A stretch of 64,000 bases of DNA from NCBI RefSeq assembly GCF_020169335.1, contig NZ_JAIEZN010000002.1:1054001-1118000 (forward strand), read 5' to 3'. A program made the position numbers and the translations under genes. Below, piece after piece: positions 27,859-36,646 of the stretch. The stretch's first letter is position 1. The number at the start of each line of letters is the position of its first letter. Under the pieces are notes generated by a model. That model was given only the letters and a program-made list of their open reading frames with translations, ran no database searches and had not been told where the DNA came from. The stretch is from Devosia aquimaris. GTDB lineage: Bacteria; Pseudomonadota; Alphaproteobacteria; Rhizobiales; Devosiaceae.

Positions 27859-29076
<1,218 letters not shown>

Positions 29077-29091
29077 ACCACGGGTGTTTTC

Positions 29092-29721
29092 ATGAGCAAC
29101 GTCACCGTCATCGATCACCCGCTGATCCAGCACAAGCTGACCATCATGCGCAACAAGGAGACCTCCATCGCGGGGTTCCGCCGGCTGCTGCGCGAGATCG
29201 CGCATCTGATGTGCTATGAGGTGACGCGCGATCTGGAACTCGAGATGATCCCGATCGAGACGCCGATGTCGCAGATGGACAGTCCCGCCATCAAGGGCAA
29301 GAAGCTGGTGTTTGCCTCCATCCTGCGCGCCGGCAATGGCCTGCTCGATGGCATGCTTGACCTGGTGCCCGCCGCCCGCGTGGCCCATATCGGCATCTAC
29401 CGCGACCACGAGACGCTCGAGCCTGTGGAATACTACTTCAAGGCCCCCAGCCAGCTCGAGGATCGCCTGATCATCGTCGTCGATCCCATGCTGGCCACCG
29501 GCAATTCGGCGACGGCGGCGATCGAGAAGCTCAAGGAACGCGGCGCCAACAATATCCGCTTCCTCTGCCTGCTCGCCGCGCCCGAGGGTATCGAGAACTT
29601 CTCGGCGGCCCATCCTGACGTCCCGGTGTTTACCGCCTCGATCGACAGCCACCTCAATGAGAAGGGCTATATCGTTCCGGGCCTGGGCGACGCCGGTGAC
29701 CGCATGTACGGCACCAAGTAA
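29092..29721 (+). CDS. upp: Uracil phosphoribosyltransferase
   Basis: The 209-residue enzyme converts uracil and PRPP to UMP. Motifs are [13 protein letters not shown] (substrate loop), the PRPP-binding segment [16 protein letters not shown] and the C-terminal uracil-binding [13 protein letters not shown]. All are complete and the length is normal. It is the last gene of the nucleoside cluster and recovers the base released by DeoA, while the sugar goes to central metabolism. Confidence 0.96.
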   Translation: MSNVTVIDHPLIQHKLTIMRNKETSIAGFRRLLREIAHLMCYEVTRDLELEMIPIETPMSQMDSPAIKGKKLVFASILRAGNGLLDGMLDLVPAARVAHIGIYRDHETLEPVEYYFKAPSQLEDRLIIVVDPMLATGNSATAAIEKLKERGANNIRFLCLLAAPEGIENFSAAHPDVPVFTASIDSHLNEKGYIVPGLGDAGDRMYGTK

Positions 29722-29796
29722 GCCATCCCGCGCGCCGGCCCCGCATCGGGTGAGGCGCTGCCTCTCCCGTCACGATCCAATCACAGGCGGAACGCC

Positions 29797-30192
29797 ATGA
29801 CCAAGTTCGTCCATTCCATGCTGCGCGTGCTCGACGAGGCCCGCGCCATCGATTTCTACACCCGGGCCTTCGGCCTGCGGATCGCCGACCGCTTGGTCTT
29901 CGCCGATTTCACGCTGGTGTATCTGACGGCACAAGATGGCCCGTTCGAGCTGGAGCTGACCATCAACCACGGTCGCACCGAGCCCTATGCGCTGGGTGAC
30001 GGCTACGGCCACCTGGCGCTTGTGGTCGATGACCTCGATGCCGAGCATGCAAGGCTGGCCGGGCTGGGTCTGGCGCCCGGCAAGCTGATCGATTTCAAGA
30101 ATGGCGACACACCGGTCGGCCGCTTCTTCTTCATCACCGACCCCGATGGCTACAAGATCGAGGTCATCCAGAAGGGCGGCCGCTTCGGTTAG
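29797..30192 (+). CDS. gloA: Lactoylglutathione lyase (glyoxalase I)
   Basis: The 131-residue protein is a compact two-module VOC enzyme. The four metal ligands of glyoxalase I are visible: H in HSMLRVLD, E in FELELTINHG, H in GYGHLALVV and E in YKIEVIQ. It isomerises the glutathione hemithioacetal of methylglyoxal to S-lactoylglutathione in the cytosol. The insertion pattern is that of the short Ni/Co-type bacterial enzyme. It lies 75 bases after upp and may be separately transcribed. It converges on the HAD phosphatase gene with 6 bases between stops. Confidence 0.88.
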   Translation: MTKFVHSMLRVLDEARAIDFYTRAFGLRIADRLVFADFTLVYLTAQDGPFELELTINHGRTEPYALGDGYGHLALVVDDLDAEHARLAGLGLAPGKLIDFKNGDTPVGRFFFITDPDGYKIEVIQKGGRFG

Positions 30193-30198
30193 GGGTGG

Positions 30199-30819
30199 CT
30201 ACTTCGCCTTGAGTGGCAGGCCCAGGGCAATCAGCTCCTTGCGCAGCATCACCGGATCCTTGAAGTGGATGCCATGCATGCCGAACTTGCGCGCCGAGAT
30301 GATATTGGGCTCGCTGTCGTCGATGAACACGCAGTTTTCCGCGGCAATGCCATAGCGCTCGCAGAACACGCGGTAGAGGCGCGGGTCGGGCTTGACCAGG
30401 TTTTCCAGGCCCGAGACGACCACGCCGTCGAACTTCTCCAGGAACGGCCATTCGCCCAGGCAGCTCACCCATTTCTCCCAGGAGAAATTGGTGATGGCAA
30501 AGGTCGGGATCTCCTGCTCGATCAACTCGTCATGGATGTCGATCGTGCCCTGGATGAAGCCGCCCAGGGTTTCCTTCCAGCGCAGGTCGAAGGCCTGGAT
30601 TTCGCGCCAGTATTTGGGGAAGCGCGTGATCAGCTTGGCCACGCCCTCGGCATAGATTTCGCCGGCGTCGAATTCGAGGTTCCAGTCCAGCGTGCAGATG
30701 TTCTGCTGGAACCAGAGCGCGTCCTCCTCGCTGTCGAACAGCTTGCGGAACAGGTACATCGGGTTCCAGTCGACGAACACGCCGCCAAGATCGAACACGG
30801 GGACAAGCGTATCGGTCAT
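30199..30819 (-). CDS. HAD family hydrolase (YihX-like phosphatase)
   Basis: The 206-residue protein has the HAD motifs in order: FDLGGVFVDW, ITNFS, a lysine in the ENLVKPDPRLY segment, and FIDDSEPNIISA. These match the subfamily of YihX-like sugar-phosphate phosphatases and haloacid dehalogenase relatives. The small cap lies between motifs I and II. The first motif has D-x-G rather than D-x-D, as is usual in this subfamily. ATG 30819 is chosen because motif I then falls at residue 9. Substrate unknown. It is transcribed in the same direction as the TadE/G genes. Confidence 0.88.
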   Translation of the reverse strand: MTDTLVPVFDLGGVFVDWNPMYLFRKLFDSEEDALWFQQNICTLDWNLEFDAGEIYAEGVAKLITRFPKYWREIQAFDLRWKETLGGFIQGTIDIHDELIEQEIPTFAITNFSWEKWVSCLGEWPFLEKFDGVVVSGLENLVKPDPRLYRVFCERYGIAAENCVFIDDSEPNIISARKFGMHGIHFKDPVMLRKELIALGLPLKAK

Positions 30820-30848
30820 AATGCTTCTGCCGCAAATAGGAGGGATCG

Positions 30849-30883
30849 TGCGCGGCTTTTGGCATGGGGGCACAAGCCGCGCA
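30849..30883 (-). terminator. Hairpin after the TadE/G gene pair
   Basis: TGCGCGGCTT and AAGCCGCGCA form a perfect 10-bp stem with a 15-base loop between the TadE/G stop and the HAD start. No T-run follows on the minus strand, so it may attenuate rather than fully terminate transcription. Confidence 0.4.
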
Positions 30884-30934
30884 AGCCTGGCTCAAGCAGG
30901 GCTGCCGCGCTTTCGGGGCGAGGCGCGCCGCCGG

Positions 30935-31507
30935 TCAGTTCAGCACGATCTTCTCGCGGAAGCGGGGAATGAAGAAATTCTCCCGATACAGGGTCACCTT
31001 GTCGGTGAACACGATCCCATAGAGCGGTGGATAGCTGTAGCGGCTCTCGGCCACGATGACATAGAGCCCCTTGGAGATGGACACCACATCGGTCGGCAGC
31101 GCGTAGGCCGAGCCGACGGCGTGCTCACCCCCCGACACCAGGGACTGGTTCACATAGCGCTTGGACCAGTCCACCTTGGGATTGCCATTGCCATCGACAT
31201 AGATCTGGCTGACGATCTGTTCGAGCGGTTCCACCGGATAGGGTGTCATCATGCCGCCGGCCACGCGCACGTAGTCGTTCAGCGTCGTCTGGGAAATTTC
31301 CCCGTCAGAGCGGGAAACCAGGTCGCCCACCGCGCCCGAAACCGACTGCACCTTGCGGTCCATGGCGATCAGCGAACTGCCCTCCATCATGCCGATGTAG
31401 ACCAGCAGCATGATGGGCAGGATGAGGGCGAACTCGACCGCGGCGACGCCGCTGCGCTCGGCAGCAAGGCGGCGGAAGCAGCGCTGGAAAGCCTTGAGCG
31501 CCCGCAT
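30935..31507 (-). CDS. TadE/TadG family pseudopilin-like protein (second)
   Basis: The 190-residue protein starts with a basic segment and the TadE-like pattern SGVAAVEFALILPIMLLVYI. This is a processing-site-like glycine region followed by E and a single hydrophobic helix that anchors it in the inner membrane. The rest is periplasmic and beta-rich. TadE and TadF/G-like minor pilins are processed by the prepilin peptidase and help to assemble Flp pili. Its ATG shares one base with the stop of the upstream TadE gene (TGATG), so the two are translationally coupled. It belongs to the pilus locus. Confidence 0.85.
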   Translation of the reverse strand: MRALKAFQRCFRRLAAERSGVAAVEFALILPIMLLVYIGMMEGSSLIAMDRKVQSVSGAVGDLVSRSDGEISQTTLNDYVRVAGGMMTPYPVEPLEQIVSQIYVDGNGNPKVDWSKRYVNQSLVSGGEHAVGSAYALPTDVVSISKGLYVIVAESRYSYPPLYGIVFTDKVTLYRENFFIPRFREKIVLN

Positions 31508-32073
31508 CAGTAGGGCTCGTTGCGGAACACGGTCGCCGCCGACAACAGGCGCTTGCCGTCGGGCAGATTGGCCAGCGACAGCCCACCCAGGTTCAGGATG
31601 ATGGGCCACTTGTAGTAGACCTCCACCAGCATGATGCTCGAACCTGTGCCGGCCCCATATTGCTCGCTGCGCGTCCAGCCGCATTCGCTGGTACAGCTGT
31701 AGTCGATTGGCGGTGAGATGGTGGCCGAAGCAAAGTCCGAGATGGTCTTGACCTCGATATGCAAGCCAGAGCAGTCCGGGAACAGACCATAGAGGCGGTC
31801 GCATATGGCGTTGCGGAAGTCGGCCGTGTTCGACATGGTGGTCTTGGCCACGCCGGTGCGGACCAGCCGGCTGGTATCGGCCACGGCACTATCCAGAAAC
31901 TGGCTGGCCAGGAAGACCACCGAGGTCTCCAGGATTGCGCCCACGATCATGAAGAAGGGCAGGGCAAGCAGGCCCATCTCGACCGCCGTCGCGCCGCTCT
32001 GGTCGCGCCGGAACCCGCGCCACCGACGCGGTAGCACGGCTCGGCCGATCAGCGATCCCACAGTGATGGCCAT
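31507..32073 (-). CDS. TadE family pseudopilin-like protein (first)
   Basis: The 188-residue protein has a basic N-terminus and the segment SGATAVEMGLLALPFFMIVG, the TadE motif with its glutamate and hydrophobic helix. A periplasmic domain with four cysteines follows (NAICD, FPDCSG and CTSECGW), likely disulfide-bonded. It is coupled to the following TadE/G gene by a one-base overlap. A TTAG-N7-TTAAC box lies about 95 bases upstream and might be a CtrA site. It is a probable minor pilin of the Flp system. Confidence 0.87.
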   Translation of the reverse strand: MAITVGSLIGRAVLPRRWRGFRRDQSGATAVEMGLLALPFFMIVGAILETSVVFLASQFLDSAVADTSRLVRTGVAKTTMSNTADFRNAICDRLYGLFPDCSGLHIEVKTISDFASATISPPIDYSCTSECGWTRSEQYGAGTGSSIMLVEVYYKWPIILNLGGLSLANLPDGKRLLSAATVFRNEPY

Positions 32074-32165
32074 CGATGCCCCTTTGCTTGTGGGGCGAGG
32101 CTAGCGGGACATGGCTAATTGAGTGTTATTGCGTCCAATTCCGGTGGAGCGGACTTTTGGCTTGG

Positions 32166-32181
32166 TTAGCAGCAGGTTAAC
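32166..32181. promoter_or_regulatory. Candidate CtrA box upstream of the TadE genes
   Basis: TTAG-CAGCAGG-TTAAC differs by one base from the CtrA consensus TTAA-N7-TTAAC. It lies in the 120-base gap before the TadE pair. CtrA controls pilus genes in Caulobacter and is present throughout this order; binding here is inference. Confidence 0.4.
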
Positions 32182-32193
32182 GCCAGACTGGCG

Positions 32194-32649
32194 CTAGTTG
32201 CCCATATTACTCACGATCTGGGACGAGGCAACGGCGCGCCCCGAGAAGCCCGGATCGTCACCCATCATGATCGTATCCTGGCATATGGGCGCGCAGGACA
32301 GCGTGGTGCGCGACTGCCCCTGATAGACCGTGGTCAGGCCCGCCTGCATCTGGATCACCTCGATAAGCGTATCGGCGATCGGATTGCCGGCGGCGTCCAG
32401 AACGATCAGATTGGTCTGGCCGTAGCTCTTGCCGGTCAGGATCAGCGTCTGTGGATCCTGGATCGTCACATCGGCGATGCCCGGGTTACCCACAATCACC
32501 GTGGCGGCCGAAGCGTTGATCCGCAAGATGCGCGCCATGTTCACGTTCACATTGATCGGGGCGCCGTCCACAGCCCAGGCCGGCGGCGCCATCAGCAGGG
32601 GCGCGCACACAAGACCGATGGCAGCGAAGGCAGCGAGAATGGGACGCAT
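32194..32649 (-). CDS. Stand-alone secretin N-domain (pilus assembly protein N-terminal domain) protein
   Basis: The 151-residue exported protein has a signal peptide ending near APPAWA. A beta-rich domain follows with INVNVNMARILRI, VGNPGIADVTI and LTGKSYGQTNLIVLDAAGN. That is the fold signature of the N-terminal domain shared with CpaC secretins (T2SS-T3SS_pil_N); CpaC in this window has the same pattern. No secretin domain is attached. The C-terminal tail has two cysteines (SCAPICQD). It is probably a periplasmic accessory of the Flp secretin. ATG 32649 starts the signal peptide. Confidence 0.82.
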   Translation of the reverse strand: MRPILAAFAAIGLVCAPLLMAPPAWAVDGAPINVNVNMARILRINASAATVIVGNPGIADVTIQDPQTLILTGKSYGQTNLIVLDAAGNPIADTLIEVIQMQAGLTTVYQGQSRTTLSCAPICQDTIMMGDDPGFSGRAVASSQIVSNMGN

Positions 32650-32936
32650 GGTACTGTTCCGGCGACACGGGAAATGACCACGCCATTTTCTGCGCGAATG
32701 GTGAAGAAAGAGCAAACGTCCCCAAGCTGCCCAAAGCGCGTTACATCTAGACAGAATTTAGTAAAATGTGAAATTCTTCGTCGGCGATTTGCTTGATTGA
32801 GCAAGATCTGAAGTTCAAAGCCGGATTTACCAAATAGTAACCATAAGATATAGTTAATAGAGAGATGTAGATTTTCTTGATCAGTTGCTCTATATATCAG
32901 AGTGTCTGTCGCTATATGCTTGGGCGGCATTCTAAA

Positions 32937-32951
32937 TTAACGCCTTGTCAA
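32937..32951. promoter_or_regulatory. Candidate CtrA box upstream of flp
   Basis: TTAA-CGCCTTG-TCAA matches the CtrA pattern TTAA-N7-TTAA with one mismatch and lies about 90 bases before the flp ATG. Assignment is inference from the consensus. Confidence 0.35.
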
Positions 32952-32977
32952 TAAATCGGGCATAGCCTCGCTCTCAT

Positions 32978-33000
32978 GTTCGATGTGTCACGTGTCGAAC
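32978..33000. promoter_or_regulatory. Small dyad in the flp leader
   Basis: GTTCGA and TCGAAC flank 11 bases that end with CACGTG, about 40 bases before the flp start. It could be an operator or a leader hairpin; the arms are only 6 bases. Confidence 0.3.
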
Positions 33001-33040
33001 GATGGCGTCACCATGTGGCGTATTTTAATGGAGCCTGGGA

Positions 33041-33223
33041 ATGAACCTCTTCGCACGTTTCGCAAAGGACGAGTCCGGCGCGACCGCTATCGAGTACGGC
33101 CTTATTGCCGCTCTCATCTCTGTCGGCATCATCGTTGCCGCTTCCGCTCTGGGCAACAGCCTGAGCAACCTGTTTACCGGTATCTCCGGCAAGCTGAACA
33201 ACTCGACTTCCGGCAAGCTCTAA
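33041..33223 (+). CDS. flp: Flp family type IVb pilin
   Basis: The 60-residue protein is the major Flp/PilA pilin. It has the short basic leader with processing at G in DESGATAIEYGLIAALIS, the conserved E-Y after cleavage and one hydrophobic helix. A short Ser/Asn-rich C-terminus follows. CpaA, encoded just downstream, should cut before ATAIEY, and the mature peptides polymerise into the adhesive pilus. GGAG lies about 10 bases before the ATG. A strong terminator follows immediately, as expected for a pilin made in excess over the assembly proteins. Confidence 0.95.
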   Translation: MNLFARFAKDESGATAIEYGLIAALISVGIIVAASALGNSLSNLFTGISGKLNNSTSGKL

Positions 33224-33245
33224 TCGAGCTGTCGACTGTCCCATG

Positions 33246-33288
33246 AAGGCAGGGCCCGCTGTTGCGGTCCCTGCCTTTTTCTTTTTTG
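33246..33288 (+). terminator. Rho-independent terminator after flp
   Basis: AAGGCAGGG pairs with CCCTGCCTT across a 12-base loop and is followed by a T-rich run (TTTTTCTTTTTTG). It lies 23 bases after the flp stop and would separate the abundant pilin mRNA from the assembly genes. Confidence 0.85.
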
Positions 33289-33348
33289 TTAACCCTTCGA
33301 CAGCACTATCGCGCCGACCTGAAGCAGCCTTCCGAACTGGACGAGACA

Positions 33349-33873
33349 ATGGACGCGGCGACCATGGGAGTCCTGGCAACTCTGGCCCTGTTCATCTTCC
33401 CCTTCGGCATGGCGGTGTCGGCTGCCTATGACCTGCTCACCATGACCATTCCCAACCGGCTTGTGCTTGGGCTGGTTGGCGGCTTCTTTGTCGTGGCGCT
33501 GCCAACAGGCGTGCCCTTGCCGGAAATTGGCGTCAACATCCTCATTGCGCTGGCTGTGCTTGTGGTGGGTTTCATCTTTTTTGCCCGGGGCTGGATCGGC
33601 GGCGGCGATGCCAAGCTCGCGGCGGCCACCACGCTCTGGCTCGGGCTGCATCTCACAGTGCCCTATCTCGTCTATGCTGCCTTTGGCGGTGGCATTCTGA
33701 CACTGGCCATCCTGGGTCTGCGCCAGATGCCCATGATGCCGATCATCAGTCGCTATGCCTGGCTCGAGCGCCTGCATGATCGCTCTTCGGGCGTGCCCTA
33801 TGGCATTGCCCTGGCCGCGGCAGGCCTGCTCACCTTTTCCAGCACCACCATCTTTGAACGCCTCACCAGCTGA
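33349..33873 (+). CDS. cpaA: Prepilin peptidase CpaA/TadV
   Basis: The 174-residue inner-membrane protein is a short aspartic prepilin peptidase without methylase domain, as in other Tad systems. The two catalytic aspartates are visible in YDLLTMTIPNRL and GWIGGGDAKLA (G-x-G-D motif). About six hydrophobic helices are present. It processes Flp and the TadE-type pseudopilins. The start is between ATG 33349 and ATG 33364; neither has a strong ribosome site, and 33349 is taken as the longer form. Confidence 0.92.
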   Translation: MDAATMGVLATLALFIFPFGMAVSAAYDLLTMTIPNRLVLGLVGGFFVVALPTGVPLPEIGVNILIALAVLVVGFIFFARGWIGGGDAKLAAATTLWLGLHLTVPYLVYAAFGGGILTLAILGLRQMPMMPIISRYAWLERLHDRSSGVPYGIALAAAGLLTFSSTTIFERLTS

Positions 33874-34026
33874 ACTGGCCTGGTTCGGGCCGCCGATCGC
33901 GCTGCACCATCAAGGCAGCGATGGCGCGACGCGCGTCACGCTTTTTTGTCCATCCTGCCGGCGCCAAGCAGACTCCAACCCAATATGTCCAGCATGCTTT
34001 CGCAAATCGCGAGAGTTCACAACTTG

Positions 34027-34065
34027 TTAACCGAAGTTGAAAAGCCCCGGTTAACCAAACTTTGA
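34027..34065. promoter_or_regulatory. Two tandem CtrA-like half-matching boxes upstream of cpaB
   Basis: GTTAACC occurs twice 24 bases apart: TTAA-CCGAAGT-TGAA (34027-34041) and TTAA-CCAAACT-TTGA (34051-34065). Each fits TTAA-N7-TTAA with two mismatches, but the phased repetition about 70-105 bases before the cpaB start is suggestive. The 258-base gap between cpaA and cpaB otherwise holds no gene I can see. Confidence 0.4.
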
Positions 34066-34131
34066 CCCTTTGAGTCCAGAGTTGCCCCGGTGAAGTTGGG
34101 CCCTTGCGCCCCAGTGCAACCGGAGTAAGTC

Positions 34132-35109
34132 ATGAAGCCGGCCCGGATGATATTGTTGCTGGTTGCCCTCGTCGCTGGCGGGCTGGCGGCATTTCTGGTC
34201 ACGCGCGGCGGCGATCCGGTTACCACCACCCAGGTTGTCACCGAGGTCGTGCCCGAGAACAAGACCCAGGTCCTGGTTGCCAAGAGCCCCATCGGCATGG
34301 GCGAGCGCCTCTCACCGGAAACCGTCGAATGGCTGGACTGGCCCGAGGGCGCCCTGCGCACGGACTATGTCACCATCTCCGCCATGCCCGAAGCGCCAGC
34401 CCAGCTGGCTGGCGCTGTGGCCCGCTACGAGTTCTTCCCCGGCGAACCTATCCGCGAGGCCAAGCTGGTCCGCGCCGATCAGGGCTATCTCTCCGCAGTC
34501 CTGTCCGAAGGCATGCGTGGCGTCTCGGTGGGTGTCAGTGCTGTGTCCGCGGCAGGTGGCTTCATCGTGCCCAATGACCACGTCGACGTGGTGCTCACCA
34601 GCCAGTCGGAGCTGGGGTCGCGGTCCGAAGTCGTGCTCGCCAACGTCCGTATCCTGGCCATCGGCAAGCGCCTGGGTCAGGTCGGCGCCAGCGGTGGCCA
34701 GACCGAAGAAGAGGTCAAGGCCGGTGCAACCCCGGCGGCCGTGACCTTCGATGACGTTGCCATCGCCACTCTTGAGCTCGATCCCACCCAGGCAGAAACC
34801 CTGATCAATGCCTCCACACGCGGCCAGCTCTCGCTGACGCTGCGTTCGGTCGCCGATTTTTCCGCCAGCGCCACCATCGCCGAACAGCCCAACAGCAACC
34901 AGACGGTGCGCGTCTTCCGCTTCGGCCGCGAACAGAGCGTGCTGTCGGGCAAGGCCACCCAGACCGAGACGATGACCGAAGCCGCACCGGCTGCCGTCGT
35001 GACCCCGGTGGTCACCACCTCAAGTTCCACCCCAACCCAATTGCCTTCGGTGTCCGCGCCTGCGTCCGGTCCGGCGCCGGCCGCATCCAATGGCAATGTG
35101 CCCCTGTAG
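34132..35109 (+). CDS. cpaB: Flp pilus assembly protein CpaB/RcpC
   Basis: The 325-residue protein has one N-terminal membrane anchor (ARMILLLVALVAGGLAAFLV). A SAF domain follows (VLVAKSPIGMGERLSPETVEW) and an RcpC-type region with RGVSVGVSAVSAAGGFI and NDHVDVVLT. The C-terminus is a Pro/Ala/Ser-rich linker. CpaB is periplasmic and helps to assemble or gate the CpaC secretin. It is the first gene of the assembly operon and is followed after 13 bases by cpaC. Confidence 0.93.
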   Translation: MKPARMILLLVALVAGGLAAFLVTRGGDPVTTTQVVTEVVPENKTQVLVAKSPIGMGERLSPETVEWLDWPEGALRTDYVTISAMPEAPAQLAGAVARYEFFPGEPIREAKLVRADQGYLSAVLSEGMRGVSVGVSAVSAAGGFIVPNDHVDVVLTSQSELGSRSEVVLANVRILAIGKRLGQVGASGGQTEEEVKAGATPAAVTFDDVAIATLELDPTQAETLINASTRGQLSLTLRSVADFSASATIAEQPNSNQTVRVFRFGREQSVLSGKATQTETMTEAAPAAVVTPVVTTSSSTPTQLPSVSAPASGPAPAASNGNVPL

Positions 35110-35122
35110 GGCGGAGAAGACC

Positions 35123-36526
35123 ATGAACCCGTTTGTGACCATTCTCTCCCGTCCTGCCCGGCTCAGCCTGGGTGCGCTGGTCCTTGGGCTGGCCATGGCC
35201 AGTGCCGGTCTGAGCGCCCAGCCGGCGCTGGCGCAGGAAACGCATCTGACAATTTCTCCGGCAGCCTATGGTGCGACCAAAAGGGTCGAACTTGAGCTCA
35301 ACAAGACTATGCTCGTTGATCTGCCGGCGGGCGCCGCAGAAGTGGTGGTATCGCAGCCCAGTGTTGCTGCGGCGATCATGCGAACCCGGACTCGCGCCCT
35401 TGTTCAGGGCGTCACAGGCGGCGATACGAATATCTTTTTCCTCGATGACAATGGCCGCACCATCGCCGTGCTCGACGTGAAGGTGATAAAGGAGCCATCC
35501 CAGGTCGGCAACGCGCTTGAGGCAACACTGGCCCGCGTCATCCCCGGATCGCACATTTCCGTCGAGTCCGTCACGCTTGTTGGGGAGACCAATCGCGTCG
35601 TGATGACCGGCACAGTCTTGTCGGGGGACGACAAGGACAAGGCCACCCTGGTCGCCGAGCAGTTTGCCGGAGGCATCGGTAATGTCGCCAATATCATCGA
35701 GGTGTCGGGAACCCAACAGGTCATGTTGCAGGTCACCGTGTCGGAAGTGAAGCGCGACGTTGCCAAGCAGTTCGGCATCAACCTTTCGGGCACTCTGAGT
35801 GTCGGCTCGACCAATCTGAGCTTTAACAACACCACCACCAATGGCACCAATGGCGTGGCGGGCAACTTCGGCCTGGGTGACCTGCAGATAAATGCCGCCA
35901 TCCGGGCTCTCGAGACGCGCGGCGCACTGCGCATCCTGGCACAGCCGACGCTGACCGCCATTTCCGGCCAGCCGGCCAAGTTCCTCGCGGGTGGCGAACT
36001 GCCTTATGTGATGGTCGATCAGACCACCCAGCAGCGCACGGTCATCTTCAAGCCCTACGGTGTCGAGCTGGACTTCACCCCCGTGGTCAAGTCCAACGGC
36101 ACCATCTCGCTCAAGGTCGACACCTCGGTGTCCGATCCCCAGAGCGATGGCTCGCTCACCAAGCGTCAGGCCAATACTTCGGTGGAACTGGCCGCCGGCA
36201 CCACGCTGGCCATCGGCGGCCTGCTGCAGGAAACCACGCGCCAGCAGATCAACCAGCTGCCTGGCCTGGGCAATATCCCGATCCTGGGGGCCCTGTTCCG
36301 CTCGCGCGATTTCCAGACCCAGCAGACCGAGCTGGTCATTCTGGTGACGCCATATCTGGTGCAGCCGAGCCCGGCCAATGCCATCCCCGTGCCCACGGAC
36401 AAGATGGCTGTTCCCAGCGACGCTGAGTCCATCTTCCTGGGACGGGTGGAGAACATGTACGGCGTGGCCGGCAGCGGCGAAATCCGCGGCTCCATCAAGG
36501 GGTCAGTCGGCTTCGTTCTCGACTAG
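35123..36526 (+). CDS. cpaC: Flp pilus secretin CpaC/RcpA
   Basis: The 467-residue outer-membrane secretin has a signal peptide ending near PALAQE. The N-terminal pilus-assembly domain contains LELNKTMLVDLPAGA and GDTNIFFLDDNGR. A BON-like segment and the C-terminal secretin beta-domain follow, the latter with VEVSGTQQVMLQVTVSEVKR, ALETRGALRILAQPTLTA and GLGNIPILGALFRSRDF. It forms the channel for the pilus. ATG 35123 fits both the signal peptide and an upstream GGCGGAGAAG. No lipoprotein pilotin (CpaD) gene lies next to it. Confidence 0.95.
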   Translation: MNPFVTILSRPARLSLGALVLGLAMASAGLSAQPALAQETHLTISPAAYGATKRVELELNKTMLVDLPAGAAEVVVSQPSVAAAIMRTRTRALVQGVTGGDTNIFFLDDNGRTIAVLDVKVIKEPSQVGNALEATLARVIPGSHISVESVTLVGETNRVVMTGTVLSGDDKDKATLVAEQFAGGIGNVANIIEVSGTQQVMLQVTVSEVKRDVAKQFGINLSGTLSVGSTNLSFNNTTTNGTNGVAGNFGLGDLQINAAIRALETRGALRILAQPTLTAISGQPAKFLAGGELPYVMVDQTTQQRTVIFKPYGVELDFTPVVKSNGTISLKVDTSVSDPQSDGSLTKRQANTSVELAAGTTLAIGGLLQETTRQQINQLPGLGNIPILGALFRSRDFQTQQTELVILVTPYLVQPSPANAIPVPTDKMAVPSDAESIFLGRVENMYGVAGSGEIRGSIKGSVGFVLD

Positions 36527-36552
36527 GCGGGGCCACGCCAGCGTGGCCCCGC
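36527..36552 (+). terminator. Strong intercistronic hairpin between cpaC and cpaE
   Basis: Directly after the cpaC stop, GCGGGGCCACGC pairs with GCGTGGCCCCGC across CA, giving an 11-12 bp GC stem. There is no T-run, and cpaE follows in the same operon. It is therefore more likely a partial attenuator or an mRNA-stabilising element that sets the ratio of secretin to cytoplasmic components. Confidence 0.5.
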
Positions 36553-36646
36553 GACATATTTGGCAGCGGCGCCCACAGGCAGACTGGATCTGCGACTGCG
36601 GGAGCCAGGGGCGGTTTGCCGGCCCCGACGAAGGAGTTTAGGTACG

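Larger units (their letters stand above)
32650..33040. other. AT-rich 391-base intergenic region upstream of flp
   Basis: This is by eye the most AT-rich stretch in the window, lying between the minus-strand secretin-N-domain gene and the plus-strand flp gene. I see no coding region with plausible protein sequence. It must contain two divergent promoters, a possible CtrA box (32937-32951) and a small dyad (32978-33000). Low GC content upstream of abundant pilin genes is common and may indicate silencing or strong promoters. Confidence 0.7.

Noticed and set aside
32592..32930. A 112-codon minus-strand open frame in the AT-rich region before flp
   Set aside because: It has no plausible ribosome site or domain, overlaps the start of the secretin-N-domain gene in another frame, and lies where promoters are expected.
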